Assembly: GCA_012842565.1 (NCBI GenBank)
Contig: DUSO01000084.1
Coordinates: forward strand, 1 to 39,391
Source: Bacillota bacterium
Lineage (GTDB): Bacteria > Bacillota > SHA-98 > Ch115
DNA length: 39,391 nt
Direction of reading: 5' to 3'
The stretch's first letter is position 1; each line of letters opens with the position of its first letter. The position numbers and the translations under genes were made by a program. Shown here one piece after another: positions 22,083 to 29,841 of the stretch. The notes below the pieces were generated by a model that worked only from the letters and a program-made list of their open reading frames with translations, searched no databases and was not told where the DNA came from.

Positions 22083-23751
22083 CCGCTCCGACCTCTCCAC
22101 GACCTGTAGCGCCCCCGTTCAGCCCCAGCTCCCTGTGGGCGGCCGCCGTCATCCTCCCCACGATGACCTCGGCGATATTCCCGGAATGATCGGCAATCCT
22201 GACCAAGCTGTTGATCACGTCGAGGTGGATGGAGCTGGTCGCCCGGGACCGCTCGAGGCCCGCCTGGAGGCGCGCTATATGGCTCAACCTCAGGCGCCTT
22301 TCCATCCTGAGGATCTCGGGTATTGTACGGATCACATGTTCAGCGATATTTGAATCCCACTTTGCAAGTGCCTCAATTGACTCGCTGAGCACCTTTTGAA
22401 CCGCCCGATACATGACCGCGATTTCTTCCTGGCCCTCATGGGAGAAAGAGAGGTTGGAGTCCTCCTTCTTTCGTGCAAAGTGACTCAGGTTTACGAGGAT
22501 ATCTCCGATGTGCTCCAGGTCGTTGATGACATAGAGGAGGTTCATGTTGGTCCTTGATTCCTCGTCATCCAGGTCCCCCTTGGAGACATCCACCAGGTAA
22601 CCTGTTATCTCCTTGAAGAGCGTATCCACCACGGTCTCCCTTGCCATTATCTTCCGGGACGCGCCTTCTGGATCCTTCCCAAAGAGTCCTTCGCCGTAGC
22701 CCACCATCTCGAGCACTATCCTGCCTGCCCGGTTTACCTCCTTGGAAGCATTATCGAGGGCGACTAGCGGGGTCTCGATGGCGTGCTTATCCAGGTAGAG
22801 CGGCTTTGATATTATGGAGCTTTCTACAGCCTCCGGGACCAGCCACGTGACCAGTGTTGCCAGCTTGGGGATGAGTGGCAAAGATAGAAGTGTCATGCCT
22901 ACATTGAATATGGTATGGGCATTGGCAATCTGGCGCGGGAGCGTGCTGGCGCTCAGGGCTGCGATACCCGCTACCTCTCTCATAAGTGGAATGAATATGA
23001 CCACGCCAAGGATCTTGGTGATCACGTGGGCAACGCCCACCCGCTTCGCCTCGGTGGTCCCCCCGATTGTGCTGAGGAGAGCCGTGGCGCACGTGCCCAG
23101 GGTCGCTCCCATGATTATGGGAACGGATGTGTTTAGTGAGATGAGGTCTTGACGCCCCAGTGAAAGCACAAGTGCCATAGTGGCATTGCTGCTTTGTGTG
23201 ACGGCGGTGAACATGGCTGCGCCCAGGATTGCCAGGACCGGATGCCGGTCTAAGCCCAGGAGGAAGCCACGGAAGATGCTGCTCGACTGGAGAGGCCTCA
23301 GGGCGGAAGACATTACGCCCATTCCAAAGAATACAAGGCCGAAACCGAGGGCTATCTGCCCCAAAGACCGGTGTCTCCTGCGGGGGCTCGCGGTCATGGC
23401 CATGAACCCCAGGGCCACCAGGAGAAGGGCATAGTCTGTGACGTCGAACGTGATGAGTTGCACCGTGAGAGTAGCCCCCAGGTTGGCCCCCAGGATGATT
23501 CCAATCGTCTGTCTGAGCTGCATCAGGGCGGCATTCGCAAGGCCCACCATCATTGCGGTGGTTGCACTGCTGCTCTGGGTAAGTACTGTGATAATAGAAC
23601 CAAGCAGGAGGCTTACGCCGACATTGCGCGTCATCCTCCGTAGCGCAGCCTTTAGCCCACTTCCTGCAGCCTTTTGCAGGCCTTCACCCGCAAGTCTCAT
23701 TCCCAGGAGGAATATCGCAAGCCCGCCTATTGCACCGAAGAAAGTCCGCAT
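22042..23751 (-). CDS. Na/Pi cotransporter family protein with PhoU-like C-terminal domain
   Basis: A 569-residue protein. Residues 1 to about 310 carry two inverted Na_Pi_cotrans repeats, each with the QSS motif: ITVLTQSSSATTAMMVGLAN and MFTAVTQSSNATMALVLSLG. Residues about 340-550 are helical and PhoU-like (VVDTLFKEITGYLVDVSKGD; NDLEHIGDILVNL). The family imports phosphate with sodium and the PhoU-like part probably regulates flux. The gene stands alone on the minus strand and overlaps DUF192 by 41 bp at the 3' ends. A strong terminator-like hairpin lies 38-79 bp upstream of its start, which suggests attenuation. Confidence 0.93.
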   Translation of the reverse strand: MRTFFGAIGGLAIFLLGMRLAGEGLQKAAGSGLKAALRRMTRNVGVSLLLGSIITVLTQSSSATTAMMVGLANAALMQLRQTIGIILGANLGATLTVQLITFDVTDYALLLVALGFMAMTASPRRRHRSLGQIALGFGLVFFGMGVMSSALRPLQSSSIFRGFLLGLDRHPVLAILGAAMFTAVTQSSNATMALVLSLGRQDLISLNTSVPIIMGATLGTCATALLSTIGGTTEAKRVGVAHVITKILGVVIFIPLMREVAGIAALSASTLPRQIANAHTIFNVGMTLLSLPLIPKLATLVTWLVPEAVESSIISKPLYLDKHAIETPLVALDNASKEVNRAGRIVLEMVGYGEGLFGKDPEGASRKIMARETVVDTLFKEITGYLVDVSKGDLDDEESRTNMNLLYVINDLEHIGDILVNLSHFARKKEDSNLSFSHEGQEEIAVMYRAVQKVLSESIEALAKWDSNIAEHVIRTIPEILRMERRLRLSHIARLQAGLERSRATSSIHLDVINSLVRIADHSGNIAEVIVGRMTAAAHRELGLNGGATGRGEVGAATESEAIPRAAQQ

Positions 23752-23788
23752 TTTTGTTGGACGGCTCCTTCCATGCGTCTTTTAGGGT

Positions 23789-23830
23789 AAAAAAAACTAT
23801 CCAATACGTGGCATCCCCCGTACTGGATAG
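23789..23830 (-). terminator. strong Rho-independent terminator in the leader of the Na/Pi cotransporter gene
   Basis: On the minus strand CTATCCAGTACG pairs with CGTATTGGATAG over 12 positions (one G-T), with a 10-nt loop, followed directly by eight T residues. It ends 38 bp before the cotransporter ATG on the same strand. No other minus-strand gene ends upstream of it, so it is best read as a leader attenuator. Confidence 0.75.
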
Positions 23831-23917
23831 GACTTGATCATATCTTCTCCCGTCCCACCGACAGGAAAGGAAAACATCATGTTGTTCTATGGGTAGGAAA
23901 GAGACCCCCCTACCGGT

Positions 23918-23923
23918 TATAAT
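23918..23923 (+). promoter_or_regulatory. candidate -10 element for glpP
   Basis: GGTTATAATC contains a perfect TATAAT 79 bp upstream of the GlpP start codon. A matching -35 is not evident (GG rather than TG precedes it), so this is a weak call. The leader it would produce includes ATTGGATAG and GGGTAGGAGGG, the latter acting as the glpP ribosome binding site. Confidence 0.35.
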
Positions 23924-24001
23924 CAATATATATTCGCCATCTGCTTCAAAATCCTCCTTGTCGAAGCGGTATTTTTTGAAACCATTGGATAGGGTAGGAG
24001 G

Positions 24002-24634
24002 GTGAAAATGGTTACAGAACTATTCTCACGACTCAAGCGTCACCCGATAATTGCCGGGATAAAGGACCCGGCGCTGATCGAGAAGGCCTTTGCCAGTGAT
24101 ATCGAGGTCTTATTTGTATTCACCGGAACCATCTTTGACCTGGCGCACCTGGCCAGGCGTGCGAGAGAAGAAGACAAGGTCCTCCTTGCCCATGTCGACC
24201 GCATCGAGGGGATCGGCAAGGATGCTGCCGGGATGAGGTTTCTCGCAGAAGAGATCGGAATTGACGGGGTTGTGACTACCAGGACCTACCTGGTGAAGGC
24301 GGCAAAGCAGGCGGGCATGCTCGCGGTGCAACAACTCTTCTTGGTGGATTCAGAGGCTCTCAAGACCGGGATGAATATAGCGAGGGCGTCGAAGTTCGAT
24401 GCCCTCGAGATACTGCCAGCAGTAACCATACCCGGGGTGATTCACAGGCTGCCGCCGGAGGCCGCCGGGAAGGTAATCGCAGGGGGGCTGGTTGAAACTC
24501 GTGAAACCGTAGAGCAGTTACTCTCCGTGGGGGTTGTCGGCATATCCACGAGCAAGGAGTATTTATGGCCGAAGGCGCCTGGATATGGCAATTCATCCGG
24601 ATATGGCAGCTCATCTCAGCCGCTGAGCAGATGA
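24002..24634 (+). CDS. glpP: GlpP-type glycerol-3-phosphate-responsive antiterminator
   Basis: A 210-residue cytoplasmic protein of the GlpP family (G3P_antiterm). It starts PIIAGIKDPALIEKAFASDI and has the family barrel segments FVFTGTIFDLAHL, LAHVDRIEGIGKDAAGMRFL, DGVVTTRTYLVKAAK and EILPAVTIPGVIH, ending in VGISTSKEYLW. In Bacillus GlpP binds leader mRNA of glp genes when glycerol-3-phosphate is present. The GTG start follows GTAGGAGG. A 20-residue Gly/Tyr/Ser tail (GYGNSSGYGSSS) extends beyond the usual family end. No glpF, glpK or glpD lies next to it; a chimeric pseudogene follows, so its targets were lost or lie elsewhere. Confidence 0.9.
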   Translation: MKMVTELFSRLKRHPIIAGIKDPALIEKAFASDIEVLFVFTGTIFDLAHLARRAREEDKVLLAHVDRIEGIGKDAAGMRFLAEEIGIDGVVTTRTYLVKAAKQAGMLAVQQLFLVDSEALKTGMNIARASKFDALEILPAVTIPGVIHRLPPEAAGKVIAGGLVETRETVEQLLSVGVVGISTSKEYLWPKAPGYGNSSGYGSSSQPLSR

Positions 24635-25119
24635 CGTTTTACGTGATTGCTCACGCAGGCCCCGGAGACCCATTCTGGGCGGTAGTCCAACGCGGGGTGC
24701 AGGATGCAGGTAAGCTGCTTGGCGTCCGTGCCATTTTCCAGGGGCCCCCTACAGGTAATATACCCGAGCAGGTCAATATGTTCCGCGCTGCCATGGCGGC
24801 GAATGCCACGGGAATTGCTACGACTATCAGCGATCCGCGTGCCTGGGTTGCCCCAATACAGGTAGAGGTCTCGGATGTTGTACAGCAGCTCGCGAGGCCG
24901 TCAGAGGACCTCTTGTCATTATTGAAGGGCGGCCATTACTTTGACATCGTACGACACCTGCTTGCCCGGGAGGTGCGGGATGAGGTGAAACGGCGGATTG
25001 AAGATCTGGCCCCAGGCGGAGGGTTTGTATTTGCCGCTGTTCACAATATCCAGGCAGATGTCCCTCCCGAAAACCTGGAGGCTATGTGGGAGGCGATCGA
25101 AGAATACGGAGAATATTGA
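24565..25119 (+). pseudogene. chimeric remnant: sugar-binding-protein N-half fused to a uroporphyrinogen-decarboxylase-like C-terminus
   Basis: The 184-codon frame joins two unrelated families. Residues about 23-90 (MTFYVIAHAGPGDPFWAVVQ and IPEQVNMFRAAMAANATGIA) match the first lobe of RbsB-type sugar-binding proteins but lack a signal peptide. Residues about 135-184 (REVRDEVKRRIEDLAPGGGF, AVHNIQADVPPENLEAMWEA) match the C-terminus of URO-D-like proteins, where a PGGG..HNIQ.DVPPEN ending is typical. The rest of both genes is absent. The frame overlaps glpP by 70 bp with no independent start signal, apart from an ATG at 24631. This is best explained by a deletion that fused two neighbouring genes. 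Function is unlikely. Confidence 0.75.
24581..24616 (+). repeat. two tandem 18-bp repeats at the 3' end of glpP
   Basis: GGATATGGCAATTCATCC (24581-24598) is followed by GGATATGGCAGCTCATCT (24599-24616), 15 of 18 identical. It encodes the GYGNSS-GYGSSS tail of GlpP. Confidence 0.8.
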
Positions 25120-25150
25120 CCACTACATGGTGAAAAAAGAGGGGAACAGG

Positions 25151-25399
25151 ATGCCCATGGTCAAAGGCACAGACAGGACATCCCATCCCCTTTCGAATCC
25201 CGAACCTCTACGGAACGGGAGGGCGGGGCTTGCGGTAAGAATATGGCGCCTGGCAAGGCCAGGCCCGCCTGTAACCCGAGCAGGACTAGGCCGGCCGCCG
25301 CGCGGGCGACTGGCGTGGTCACCCCGAGGCCAGGAACCGGAATACATGGAACTGGTCTCCGAGGACACATATGACGCTCTGGACGCCACAGTTGACTGA
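25151..25399 (+). CDS. small hypothetical protein, doubtful
   Basis: An 82-residue frame beginning MPMVKGTDRTSHPLSNPEPL, after GAGGGGAACAGG as ribosome binding site. It is Arg/Pro/Gly-rich in the middle and acidic at the end (EPEYMELVSEDTYDALDATV). No family is recognised and no domain or signal is visible. It sits in a decayed region between the chimeric pseudogene and the convergent aspA, so it may be a remnant or a chance frame. Confidence 0.22.
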   Translation: MPMVKGTDRTSHPLSNPEPLRNGRAGLAVRIWRLARPGPPVTRAGLGRPPRGRLAWSPRGQEPEYMELVSEDTYDALDATVD

Positions 25400-25433
25400 C
25401 GTCGTGTATAATACTACGCCATGCTATGGCCGG

Positions 25434-27089
25434 CTATGTCTCCCCTCCATGCTCTTTGTCTTGCTTCTCCTTCTCCTTCTCCTTCTCCTTCTCCTTCTCC
25501 TTCTCCCTCCCGGCCTCCCTCTCCTGTTTCCCCAGCCCGGCCACACACTCCTTTGCTTTTAAGGAAAATAGCTTTTCCCTCAACTTTTTGGCGCCGGCTA
25601 TGCCGGGCCGGGTCATCTGGTCTGGAGACAGGATCACGTTGAGTTCCTCTTCTGTAAGTATTTTTGTCTCCAGCACCAGGTCCCGGATGGGTTTCCCGGT
25701 CGAGAGGGCTTCCTTGGCTATCTGAGATACAACGTCATACTGGAGGTAGGGGTTAAGCGCCGTCAATATGCCGATGTTGTTCTCCACAACAGCACGGCAG
25801 CGGTCTTCATTCGCCGTTATGCCGGACACGCACTTGTCGGTGAAGGTATTTACGGCGTTTCCGAGGATGTCGATGGACTGCAGGAGGTTGAAGACGAGCA
25901 CGGGCTCAAACACGTTCAGCTCGAGCTGGCCCGCCTGCGCTACCATCGTGACGGTGAGGTCATTGCCGATGATCTGGAACGCGACCTGGTTCACCACTTC
26001 AGGGATTACAGGGTTGACCTTCCCCGGCATTATGGAAGATCCGGGTTGGACCGGCGGGAGATTTATCTCCTTGAGCCCCGCGAAGGGCCCAGAGGCCAGG
26101 AGCCTCATGTCATTCGCGATCTTGGAGAGGGTGACGGCGCACATCTTGAGCGCCGTGGAAACCTCGGTGAAGACGTCCACATTCTGTGTGGCGTCCACCA
26201 GGTTCTCGGCGGCCTCGAGTGGGTAGCCGCATATATCCTCCAGCTCGCGCCTTACGAGGTGTATATACTCAGGGTCGGCGTTCAGCCCGGTCCCCACAGC
26301 CGTGGCCCCCAGGTTTATCACCTCGAGGCCGTGTGAGCTTCGCTCGATCCTCTCGAGGTCTCGCTTGACTGCTTGAGCCCAGGCGCTAAACTCCTGACCG
26401 AGCGTTATCGGCACTGCATCCTGCAAGTGGGTGCGCCCCATCTTGATGACATCTCTGAATTCCTCGGCCTTCTCCCGCAGGGCGTGTACCAGCCTGTTCA
26501 GGGCCTTTATCGTCGGTTCGAGTTGAAAGAGCATGGCGAGGCGCGCGGCCGTCGGGAAAGCATCATTTGTGGACTGGGACATGTTGACGTGGTTTAGCGG
26601 GTGGACGATGTCATAGTCACCCTTTTTGCCGCCGAGGATCTCGATCGCCCTGTTGGCAAGGACCTCGTTGGCGTTCATGTTCATTGATGTCCCGGCCCCA
26701 CCCTGGATCACGTCGACAATGAAGGCGTCATGTAGCTTTCCTGCAATTACCTCGTCTGCAGCGGCTACGATGGCCTCGCCGATGTGCTTTGGAAGGTAAC
26801 AGAGCTTCATGTTTGCGAGTGCGGCGGCCTTCTTTACCATGGCGAAGGCCTTGATAAGCGCAGGGTGCATTTTCAAGCCCGTTATGGGGAAGTTTTCGAA
26901 ACTACGAAGTGTCTGTATACCATAGTAGGCATCGGCCGGGACTTCCTTCTCGCCAAGCAAGTCCCTTTCAATCCTCATCTTAGGCCGTGCGGAAGGAGCT
27001 TCATCTACCGCGGCCTTATCCGTCCCGATAGGGGCAGGGGACAATTGTGCCTCACCCCTCCCAACCTGCTCTCCCGCATTTCTAGCCAT
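25434..27089 (-). CDS. aspA: aspartate ammonia-lyase with N- and C-terminal extensions
   Basis: A 551-residue protein. Residues 38 to about 506 match aspartase throughout its usual length of about 470: MRIERDLLGEKEVPADAYYG, the MNMNANEVLANRA segment, SQSTNDAFPTAARL and the lyase signature GSSIMPGKVNP. It interconverts aspartate with fumarate plus ammonia. The 37-residue Ala/Pro-rich N-terminal extension is supported by a GGAGAGG ribosome binding site 8 bp before the ATG at 27089. The extra C-terminal tail of about 45 residues ends in seven Glu-Lys pairs encoded by a hexanucleotide repeat. It is the last gene of the pyrB-pyrK-pyrD-arcC-aspA operon and there either supplies or consumes the aspartate of PyrB. 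Confidence 0.93.
   Translation of the reverse strand: MARNAGEQVGRGEAQLSPAPIGTDKAAVDEAPSARPKMRIERDLLGEKEVPADAYYGIQTLRSFENFPITGLKMHPALIKAFAMVKKAAALANMKLCYLPKHIGEAIVAAADEVIAGKLHDAFIVDVIQGGAGTSMNMNANEVLANRAIEILGGKKGDYDIVHPLNHVNMSQSTNDAFPTAARLAMLFQLEPTIKALNRLVHALREKAEEFRDVIKMGRTHLQDAVPITLGQEFSAWAQAVKRDLERIERSSHGLEVINLGATAVGTGLNADPEYIHLVRRELEDICGYPLEAAENLVDATQNVDVFTEVSTALKMCAVTLSKIANDMRLLASGPFAGLKEINLPPVQPGSSIMPGKVNPVIPEVVNQVAFQIIGNDLTVTMVAQAGQLELNVFEPVLVFNLLQSIDILGNAVNTFTDKCVSGITANEDRCRAVVENNIGILTALNPYLQYDVVSQIAKEALSTGKPIRDLVLETKILTEEELNVILSPDQMTRPGIAGAKKLREKLFSLKAKECVAGLGKQEREAGREKEKEKEKEKEKEKQDKEHGGET
25464..25505 (-). repeat. hexanucleotide microsatellite, seven units, in the 3' end of aspA
   Basis: CTTCTC is repeated seven times without interruption on the plus strand (GAGAAG on the coding strand), encoding (Glu-Lys)7. 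Unit changes stay in frame, so slippage would alter tail length without inactivating the enzyme. Confidence 0.97.
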
Positions 27090-27141
27090 GAATAACCTCT
27101 CCTCTTCCCATCTGTAATTCCTGTAGTCGCTTTGCGTCCCT

Positions 27142-28083
27142 TTATTTCACTATTCTCGTCCCCGTCTCGCCCTTTATGGCGCGCTTCAAGCATTCGGGCG
27201 AGGTAATGATCACTTCCTCTCCGCCTTTCTCCAGGAACTGGATTGCAGCCCTTATCTTGGGGCCCATGCTCCCGGCGGGGAAGTGACCCTCATCCAGGTA
27301 CCGGCGGGCCTCCTCGACGGTGATGATATCAAGATCCTTCTGATTGGGTTTCCGGTAGTTCAGAGATACCTTCTCGACGGCGGTGGATATTAAAAAGAGA
27401 TTTGCCCCTATGCTGCTCGCGAGGAGGCTCGAACCATAGTCTTTATCAATTACGCCCTCCACTCCCCGGAGGTTTCCTTCCTCGTCTCTTACCACAGGGA
27501 TTCCGCCGCCGCCCACGGCAATCACAACTATCCCCGCATCAATCAAGGCCTTTATGGCATCCCGTTCCACAATCTCCCTGGGTATCGGCGAAGGAACCAC
27601 GCGCCTCCAGCCCCTGCCCGCGTCTTCGCGTATATCCCAGCCCCTTTCCTTGCGGTACCTTTCTGCCTGTTCTTCGGTGTAGAAAGGACCGATCGGCTTC
27701 GAGGGGTTTTGAAAAGCCGGGTCGTCCCTGTCCACGATAGTCTGAGTCACTACAGTCGCAGCCTTCTTGTCTATGCGTCGCTTCCTGAATTCGTTATAGA
27801 GGGCCTGCTGGATCCAGTAACCGATCGCACCTTGAGTGTCGGCCCCGCAGGTATCGAGGGGGATTACGTGGACCATGTGGCTTGCCAGCTCAGACCGCAA
27901 GAGCAGGAATCCTACCTGCGGTCCGTTGCCGTGGGTTACCACGACCTCCCAACCTTCCTCGATCATCTCTGCTATGTGGGAGCACGTTTCGGCCACCGCA
28001 GCCATCTGATCCGGAATGGTGGGGTGAGCCGAATCCTTTATCAACGAATTGCCACCTATCGCCACAACGGCGACTCTGCGCAC
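27142..28083 (-). CDS. arcC: carbamate kinase
   Basis: A 313-residue enzyme of the amino-acid kinase fold. It shows the N-terminal VVAIGGNSLI, THGNGPQVGFLLLR, a glycine-rich AVGGGGIPVV, and DEGHFPAGSMGPKIRAAIQF. It catalyses carbamoyl phosphate + ADP to carbamate + ATP, reversibly. In arginine and purine catabolism it runs toward ATP. I moved the start from the track's 28113 to the GTG at 28083: it lies 5 bp after the pyrD stop, the domain begins there (RRVAVVAIGGN), and AAAGGA precedes it. It sits directly between pyrD and aspA, and no arcA or arcB is present. That links its carbamoyl phosphate to PyrB rather than to the arginine deiminase pathway. Confidence 0.95.
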   Translation of the reverse strand: MRRVAVVAIGGNSLIKDSAHPTIPDQMAAVAETCSHIAEMIEEGWEVVVTHGNGPQVGFLLLRSELASHMVHVIPLDTCGADTQGAIGYWIQQALYNEFRKRRIDKKAATVVTQTIVDRDDPAFQNPSKPIGPFYTEEQAERYRKERGWDIREDAGRGWRRVVPSPIPREIVERDAIKALIDAGIVVIAVGGGGIPVVRDEEGNLRGVEGVIDKDYGSSLLASSIGANLFLISTAVEKVSLNYRKPNQKDLDIITVEEARRYLDEGHFPAGSMGPKIRAAIQFLEKGGEEVIITSPECLKRAIKGETGTRIVK

Positions 28084-28087
28084 AGGC

Positions 28088-29017
28088 TTACACCATCCTT
28101 TCTTTCCAGGCAAGTCCTACGATCTCTTTGGGCGAGCCGAACCCGTGCCCTGCCAGGTATGACTCTATGCCATCGACAATCTCCAACATCACCAGCGGGT
28201 TACGGAAGCTGGCCACGCCAACCGCCACAGCGCTTGCCCCGGCCAGCATGAACTCTATGGCGTCTCTTGCGTTGCTTATGCCGCCCATTCCGATAATGGG
28301 TATGTCCACTGATTGTGATGTCTCCCAAATCATTCTGAGCGCAACCGGCTTTATGGCAGGTCCTGAAAGCCCGCCCACCACGTTGCCGAGGACCGGCCTC
28401 CGGGTCTCCACATCTATGGCCATGCCGATAAGGGTGTTGATCATTGATATGATATCTGCCCCTGCCTCTCGAGCGATCCCGGCCATCTTTACAATATCGG
28501 TAACGTTGGGTGAGAGCTTTGCTATTATGGGGAGGGTTGTGCTTTCTCTTACGGCTTCTACGGTGGCCCTCATGAGCTTCTCATCGGTTGCAAATGGCAC
28601 TCCGTGCGTGAGATTGGGGCATGACAGGTTTAACTCCAACGCGGATACCTGCCCCCTATACGGGTCCAGCATCCTTGCAACCGTTGCAAACTCCTCTACC
28701 GAATCCCCGGCGATGCTCACAATGAGCGTGGTATCTATCTGCGCCAGGGCTGGCAGGGTTACTTCGATGAAATGGTGTATGCCCTCTGAGGGGATGCCCA
28801 CCGCGTTCAAGAGCCCGGCCGTGACTTCGTGTAACCTTGGGGCAGGATTGCCCGGCCGCCTTTTTAGGGTCACGCTCTTGGCCACCATCGCCCCGAGCCT
28901 CGCGAGGTCAAACAGCTCACGCTGTTCCTCGCTGTACTCGAAGGTCCCTGATGCCGGCATGACAGGATTCTTAAGGGTGAGAGGTCCCAGCTGAACGGTG
29001 AGATCTACGTCCGGCAC
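28088..29017 (-). CDS. pyrD: dihydroorotate dehydrogenase, class 1B catalytic subunit
   Basis: A 309-residue FMN barrel enzyme. The start is set at the GTG at 29017, which overlaps the pyrK stop by 1 bp, because family homology begins at VPDVDLTVQLGPLTLKNPVM. The track's longer start lies inside pyrK. Motifs are MPASGTFEYS, the NLSCPN segment with the active-site Cys, IIAKLSPNVTDIVK, and the C-terminal FMN-phosphate loop PIIGMGGISNARDAIEFMLA. With PyrK it forms the NAD-linked heterotetramer that interconverts dihydroorotate and orotate. Class 1B enzymes serve both synthesis and, in orotate-fermenting clostridia, degradation. Confidence 0.95.
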   Translation of the reverse strand: MPDVDLTVQLGPLTLKNPVMPASGTFEYSEEQRELFDLARLGAMVAKSVTLKRRPGNPAPRLHEVTAGLLNAVGIPSEGIHHFIEVTLPALAQIDTTLIVSIAGDSVEEFATVARMLDPYRGQVSALELNLSCPNLTHGVPFATDEKLMRATVEAVRESTTLPIIAKLSPNVTDIVKMAGIAREAGADIISMINTLIGMAIDVETRRPVLGNVVGGLSGPAIKPVALRMIWETSQSVDIPIIGMGGISNARDAIEFMLAGASAVAVGVASFRNPLVMLEIVDGIESYLAGHGFGSPKEIVGLAWKERMV

Positions 29018-29796
29018 TAGACAACCACCCTCCTCACGGGAAAGACAGGGCCATCTTTGCATACATATTTGTATGCCTCTTCCCCATCCTCTCCCCTGAC
29101 CTTGCAGATGCACCCCTTACATGCGCCGGTCCCGCATGCCATATGCGATTCCATGGCTACGTACCCCCTGAAGCCGTATTCCATTTCCAGCGAGGCTACA
29201 GCCCTTGTCAGGCGCCTGGAGCCGCAGACGTAGACGGCATCGAACTTCTTATGTGCGGCAACTTCAGCCAGCATATCGGTGACCAGCCTATCCTTTGCTT
29301 CCGGCATATCGTCCGTCAGGACGAAGGTTTCGGCCGAGACTTTCTCAAGCTCAGCGTGCGCCAGGAGCAGTTCTCGGGTCTTAGCTGAGAGGAAGCTCTG
29401 GACCTCCACACCGCCTTTTGCTGCTTCTTCGGCAAGGGCTAGCATCGGCGCGATACCTATTCCCCTTGCTACAACCGCGATCCTCTCCGCTCCGTGGGGA
29501 ATCTCGAACCCATTCCCAAGGGGGCCGCGGATATAGACCTCGTCCCCGGTCGAGAGCCTGGTCATGAGCTCCGTTCCCCTGCCTCTCACCTTGTAGAGGA
29601 TCTCAAATTCACCCTTTTCCGGGAGAAGCCTGTGAAAGCTAAAAGGCCGCGGGAGCAAGGGGTCATATGTGTCCCAGGCCCGGATCATCGCAAACTGCCC
29701 GGGCCTTGCGCCAAAGGCTACGGGTACACGCAGCCTGAGACGATAGTAGCCCGGCACAATGGAGCTCTGGTCGGTAACCCTGCCCTTTATCCACAA
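29017..29796 (-). CDS. pyrK: dihydroorotate dehydrogenase electron-transfer subunit PyrK
   Basis: A 259-residue FAD/2Fe-2S protein of the ferredoxin-reductase type. It has RPFSFHRLLPEKGEFEILYK (FAD-binding), a nucleotide-binding ARGIGIAPMLALAEEAAKGG segment, and a C-terminal 2Fe-2S cluster loop MACGTGACKGCICK with a fourth Cys in YVCKDGPVF. It shuttles electrons between PyrD's FMN and NAD(H). It lies 45 bp after pyrB and overlaps pyrD by 1 bp. The start MWIKGRVTDQ matches the family N-terminus. Confidence 0.95.
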   Translation of the reverse strand: MWIKGRVTDQSSIVPGYYRLRLRVPVAFGARPGQFAMIRAWDTYDPLLPRPFSFHRLLPEKGEFEILYKVRGRGTELMTRLSTGDEVYIRGPLGNGFEIPHGAERIAVVARGIGIAPMLALAEEAAKGGVEVQSFLSAKTRELLLAHAELEKVSAETFVLTDDMPEAKDRLVTDMLAEVAAHKKFDAVYVCGSRRLTRAVASLEMEYGFRGYVAMESHMACGTGACKGCICKVRGEDGEEAYKYVCKDGPVFPVRRVVV

Positions 29797-29841
29797 GACT
29801 GCCTCATCCTCTTTTCGCTTTTCCCACGAATGTGATTCTTC

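Noticed and set aside
25464-25505. Short repeats considered as a CRISPR array
   Set aside because: The units are 6 bp, contiguous and without spacers. This is a microsatellite inside aspA.
26780-27089. Fumarase (FumC) as an alternative for the aspA gene
   Set aside because: The ERDLLGEKEVP...YYGIQTLR N-terminus and overall pattern fit aspartase better than class II fumarase, although the two share the GSSxMPxKxNP signature.
27882-28994. 370-codon plus-strand ORF opposite pyrD/arcC
   Set aside because: It is a mirror frame of two strong genes in GC-rich sequence; Ser/Pro/Thr-rich without motifs.
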